Shown here: piece after piece, positions 3,591-5,991 of the stretch | Numbering within the stretch: position 1 is the first letter of the stretch | Layout of the letters: the number at the start of each line of letters is the position of its first letter | From: an uncultured Ruminococcus sp. | Lineage (GTDB): Bacteria; Bacillota; Clostridia; Oscillospirales; Ruminococcaceae | DNA length: 5,991 nt | Direction: 5' to 3' | Assembly: GCA_900553335.1 (NCBI GenBank) | Contig: USCU01000079.1 | Span: 1-5,991 of the forward strand | Made by a program: the position numbers and the translations under genes | Notes under the pieces: generated by a model | What the model was told of the DNA's origin: nothing | The model's database searches: none | Seen by the model: only the letters and a program-made list of their open reading frames with translations

Positions 3591-5913
3591 ATAGCCTTTC
3601 CTTAACAGGCTTTCCTGTAATTATTCCCTTTGAGCCTGAGGCAATATACACTCTGCCGAACTCTCTCGGATCCCCTGTTATTCCCGTTACCGTTCCATAA
3701 CATTGAGTGTCATCATTTATTCGCACAAAACTCTTTGCATAATCGGTTGAACGCCAAAAGCCGTATTCGCCTCCTAAAACTCCCGTTGTAAATATTGTAA
3801 CAGGACTTTCATCGCCAATCGGCTTTCCGAAGCCAACACCGCATATTTTGTCCTTATCTGAAGTGATTTTTTGAGAATAAACTGCACCGTCCTTTAACTC
3901 AAGTCTAAAAAGTCCGCTTTTTCTTAAGGCTATCCAAAGGCAATGTGCTTTTCCCGGCTCAGCTCTCGCTTCAAAGCGATTATCGCCAAAGCGTTCCTGC
4001 GGTTCTTCAAACTTGTCACCGACAAGATTTCTCTGAGTAAAGGTTTTTCCTTTGTCTTCGCTTATAAAGACAATTCCTTTATCGTTTATCGCCCATATCA
4101 AATTCTCGTCTACTCTGCATGAATATATTTTTATAGATATAGGATCATCAGCGTAATTTTTACTTCCGAAAAAGCTTGACAAGCTCCAGTTTTCACCTTC
4201 ATCATCGGTATAAACGACCGTATCTGAATAAAACCCACGGTCAAGTCCGCTCATCGCCCATAGTATCCGCTTCTCGTCTGAAGTCATTGCAACCCAGCCT
4301 GAATCAACGTTCGGCTTTTTTATATTCTCGATTATTTTATCAATCTTTTCAGTAAGTCCTGACGGATATTTTAAAAGCTTAAAGCTTTTCCCCTGATCTC
4401 TTGTAACTATAACTCCTCCCTTTGTTTCCCCGGTCCAATTTCCTCTAGGAGTCGCTGCAAAATAAACCGAACCAAAATCTGAGAAATCTGCGTTAAGACA
4501 AGTTATATACCTATCGTTGTTTTCGTTCGCAAATGTATTTTCAGCTCCGTTTTCCAAATCCTTAAACACAAACCCTCCGAGATCCCCGACAAGGTCTATG
4601 CACCTCACCTCTCCTTTCGGAGGAGAATAGACGTTCATGTGAACAGTTTCTTCAATCCCGTTGCATTCGGGTGAAAACAAAACCCTTCCTCCTGATTTAG
4701 CTTCAGCCAGATTCCGTGTCATAAAAACGCCGGTTCCTGTATTAAACAGCATCATATTGCTGTCAAAGGGATTTATTTTCACATCGCTCATCCAATGTAT
4801 CAAAGAACGGTTTCCGTTGTATTCAGGCTTCATATATGAAACGGTAAAGTCGATCTTACCCTCTTCAAGCCCTTTTAAAATAATACTGAAGCTGTCCCCG
4901 TTGTCGGTACTCATATAAATTGCATCGTCACCTCGCATAGAGCCTATTTCCGAGATGACAAGCATACCGTTTCTGTAGCATACTCCGGAAAGTCCCGATC
5001 CAATCAAAACCTCGCTTTCGCACTCCCCAGAAACCTTTCTGTCCAAGTTTTCAAACGGTATGTTTAATGGGGTAATATCTTTATCTAATGTGAGCCCGTT
5101 GTCGGTCATTTTATATCTGTATGCCCTTGCGTCATAGCAAGGTGCGCTGTCGCAGGAAATCGCATCAAACCCGCCGAAGCCCTTTTGCACCTGGGTGAAT
5201 GTCACAAAAAGATATTCATCGCTGACTGCCGCCCGCTGGGGAACAAATCCCGGATGCTCGCAAACAGGATCTGTGATAGGCTTTGGAATATCAAGCTTAA
5301 CAAAGCTTTTTAAATTATCGTAGGACGCAAAAAGAGTATGCCCTCTTACCGCTCCCGAAGCGTTAGCTTCACCGGTTGCACCAATAATAAAAAACTCTTT
5401 TTTTCCTAATCTCTCCTTATATATAAAGGTTAGGTTCCGTTCCGAAAAAGGTTTAATGTTCTCCCAGCTCTCTCCATCATTATCCGAAATAAACAAACCT
5501 TCGCTTTGTGATGCAAAATAAAGCATTCCGTCCTTTTTTATAAGCCGTTCACCGGCACTTCTTCCGATAAAATTTCCATGAATACTGCATGGAATAACCC
5601 TTTCTATATATGTTCTCCCGAAGTCATTGCTTATGTAAAGCCTTCCGTTTTTATGATCTCCGCAGGCGATATAAATCCGTTCTTTTATTTTTTCATCAAG
5701 AGCAATCCCTATCGGATAACACCTCTTTGAATCTATTGCTTTTACATCATCAATAAGGCAGATCCATTTGTTTTGCAAAAAGTCAAACCTGTACACTCCG
5801 CCTATATCGGTTCTTGCATATAAAACACCTTCGAAATTATCGCTGAATACAAATCCTGTTACAAATCCTCCGCCTTTTATCGGAATATTTTTAAACTCAT
5901 ATTTAACCGGCAC
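3589..5913 (-). CDS. GH74-family glycoside hydrolase (xyloglucanase-like), 774 aa, no signal peptide
   Basis: GH74 enzymes hydrolyse beta-1,4-glucan backbones, mainly xyloglucan, with two seven-bladed beta-propellers facing each other across the active cleft. The N-terminal hallmark is present: IKGGGFVTGFVFSD (12-25) then YARTDIGGVYRFD (32-44), with D36 as the likely catalytic base. The second hallmark opens propeller two: CIDLVGDLGGFVFKD (438-452), with D444 as the likely acid. WMSDVKINPFDSNMMLFNTG (374-393) is also typical. Asp-box (BNR) repeats of the form S/T-x-D-x-G-x-x-F/W occur near 95, 143, 335, 504, 569 and 618. The end, GRVYIASGSKGIITGKP (753-769), matches the usual closing strand. 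No signal peptide, carbohydrate-binding module or dockerin is present, so it is probably cytoplasmic, unlike most GH74 enzymes, and would act on imported oligosaccharides. GTG at 5913 is chosen because AGGAGG lies 7 bases upstream. Exact substrate and endo/exo mode cannot be read here. Confidence 0.88.
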   Translation of the reverse strand: MPVKYEFKNIPIKGGGFVTGFVFSDNFEGVLYARTDIGGVYRFDFLQNKWICLIDDVKAIDSKRCYPIGIALDEKIKERIYIACGDHKNGRLYISNDFGRTYIERVIPCSIHGNFIGRSAGERLIKKDGMLYFASQSEGLFISDNDGESWENIKPFSERNLTFIYKERLGKKEFFIIGATGEANASGAVRGHTLFASYDNLKSFVKLDIPKPITDPVCEHPGFVPQRAAVSDEYLFVTFTQVQKGFGGFDAISCDSAPCYDARAYRYKMTDNGLTLDKDITPLNIPFENLDRKVSGECESEVLIGSGLSGVCYRNGMLVISEIGSMRGDDAIYMSTDNGDSFSIILKGLEEGKIDFTVSYMKPEYNGNRSLIHWMSDVKINPFDSNMMLFNTGTGVFMTRNLAEAKSGGRVLFSPECNGIEETVHMNVYSPPKGEVRCIDLVGDLGGFVFKDLENGAENTFANENNDRYITCLNADFSDFGSVYFAATPRGNWTGETKGGVIVTRDQGKSFKLLKYPSGLTEKIDKIIENIKKPNVDSGWVAMTSDEKRILWAMSGLDRGFYSDTVVYTDDEGENWSLSSFFGSKNYADDPISIKIYSCRVDENLIWAINDKGIVFISEDKGKTFTQRNLVGDKFEEPQERFGDNRFEARAEPGKAHCLWIALRKSGLFRLELKDGAVYSQKITSDKDKICGVGFGKPIGDESPVTIFTTGVLGGEYGFWRSTDYAKSFVRINDDTQCYGTVTGITGDPREFGRVYIASGSKGIITGKPVKERL

Positions 5914-5920
5914 AAATCTC

Positions 5921-5926
5921 CCTCCT
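5921..5926 (-). promoter_or_regulatory. Ribosome binding site that fixes the GTG start of the GH74 gene
   Basis: AGGAGG on the minus strand lies 7 bases before the GTG at 5913. The GH74 N-terminal signature (GGGFVTG) begins 14 residues after this start, as expected for the unsecreted family core, so no upstream extension is missing. Confidence 0.85.
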
Positions 5927-5958
5927 CATAAAGAAACGGCTGTTTTTCCCTTAAGGTT

Positions 5959-5987
5959 ATTATACCATAATTTAATTGCGATTTATC
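5959..5987 (-). promoter_or_regulatory. Extended -10 promoter of the GH74 gene
   Basis: TATAAT (5959-5964) on the minus strand is preceded by TGG, an extended -10 element. At a 17-base spacing the -35 hexamer is GATAAA (5982-5987), a poor match that lies inside a palindrome. A weak -35 overlapped by a dyad suggests a regulated promoter. Confidence 0.65.
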
Positions 5988-5991
5988 GCAA
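5976..5991. promoter_or_regulatory. Perfect palindrome over the -35 region of the GH74 promoter (likely operator)
   Basis: TTGCGAT-TT-ATCGCAA is a perfect 7-bp inverted repeat with a 2-base centre, overlapping the -35 position of the GH74 promoter. This layout fits a transcription factor dimer responding to the glycan or its breakdown products. The regulator family cannot be named from the site alone. The dyad ends at the window edge, though the base at 5975 has no visible partner, so it could extend further. Confidence 0.6.

Noticed and set aside
4661..4918. Plus-strand open frame of 85 codons inside the GH74 gene
   Set aside because: It is antisense to a conserved part of GH74, including the WMSDVKINPF motif, with no translation signal.
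1..5991. CRISPR array, tRNA or rRNA genes, insertion sequence ends
   Set aside because: I saw no regularly spaced repeats, cloverleaf with CCA-type acceptor, rRNA signature or transposase frame on either strand.

Overview
The window looks like chromosome from an AT-rich, Gram-positive gut or rumen bacterium of the Clostridia (Ruminococcaceae/Oscillospiraceae type). The basis is strong AGGAGG-type ribosome binding sites, TTG and GTG starts behind strong Shine-Dalgarno sequences, TTGACA/TATAAT-type promoters, intrinsic terminators with long T-runs, and the gene content: a GH74 plant-glycan hydrolase, a secreted FnIII-repeat protein and Firmicutes-phage holin-type genes. The taxon is inferred, not proven. 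I identified five protein genes and one probable structured RNA.

Layout. (1) 1-1046, minus: the N-terminal 348 codons of a secreted protein made of fibronectin type III-like repeats, running off the left edge, with a good promoter at 1096-1124. (2) 1047-1534 has no protein gene. It holds that promoter, a repeated dyad element, a strong minus-strand terminator (1284-1314) and a compact structured region (1354-1522) closed by a long-range 10-bp helix, which I read as a plus-strand non-coding RNA or a group II intron domain I remnant. (3) 1535-2179, minus: a two-gene phage-type membrane cassette (a one-TM protein starting with TTG, then a three-TM holin-like protein). It ends in a hairpin overlapping the holin stop codon and is preceded by an intrinsic terminator in its own leader. 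No other phage genes are visible. (4) 2572-3546, plus: a stand-alone DRE-TIM (HMGL-like) aldolase-family enzyme with its own promoter. (5) 3558-3590: a bidirectional terminator shared by the convergent aldolase and GH74 genes. (6) 3589-5913, minus: a complete two-propeller GH74-type protein without a signal peptide, starting at GTG. Its promoter and a perfect 7-2-7 palindrome sit at the right edge.

The genes do not form one operon. The GH74 protein probably works in the cytoplasm on imported beta-glucan or xyloglucan oligosaccharides and is probably controlled by a regulator binding the palindrome. The aldolase is an independent unit of unknown substrate. The holin-type pair is either a phage remnant or a domesticated lysis/export device beside a secreted protein. 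The best candidate for something undescribed is the structured element at 1354-1522.
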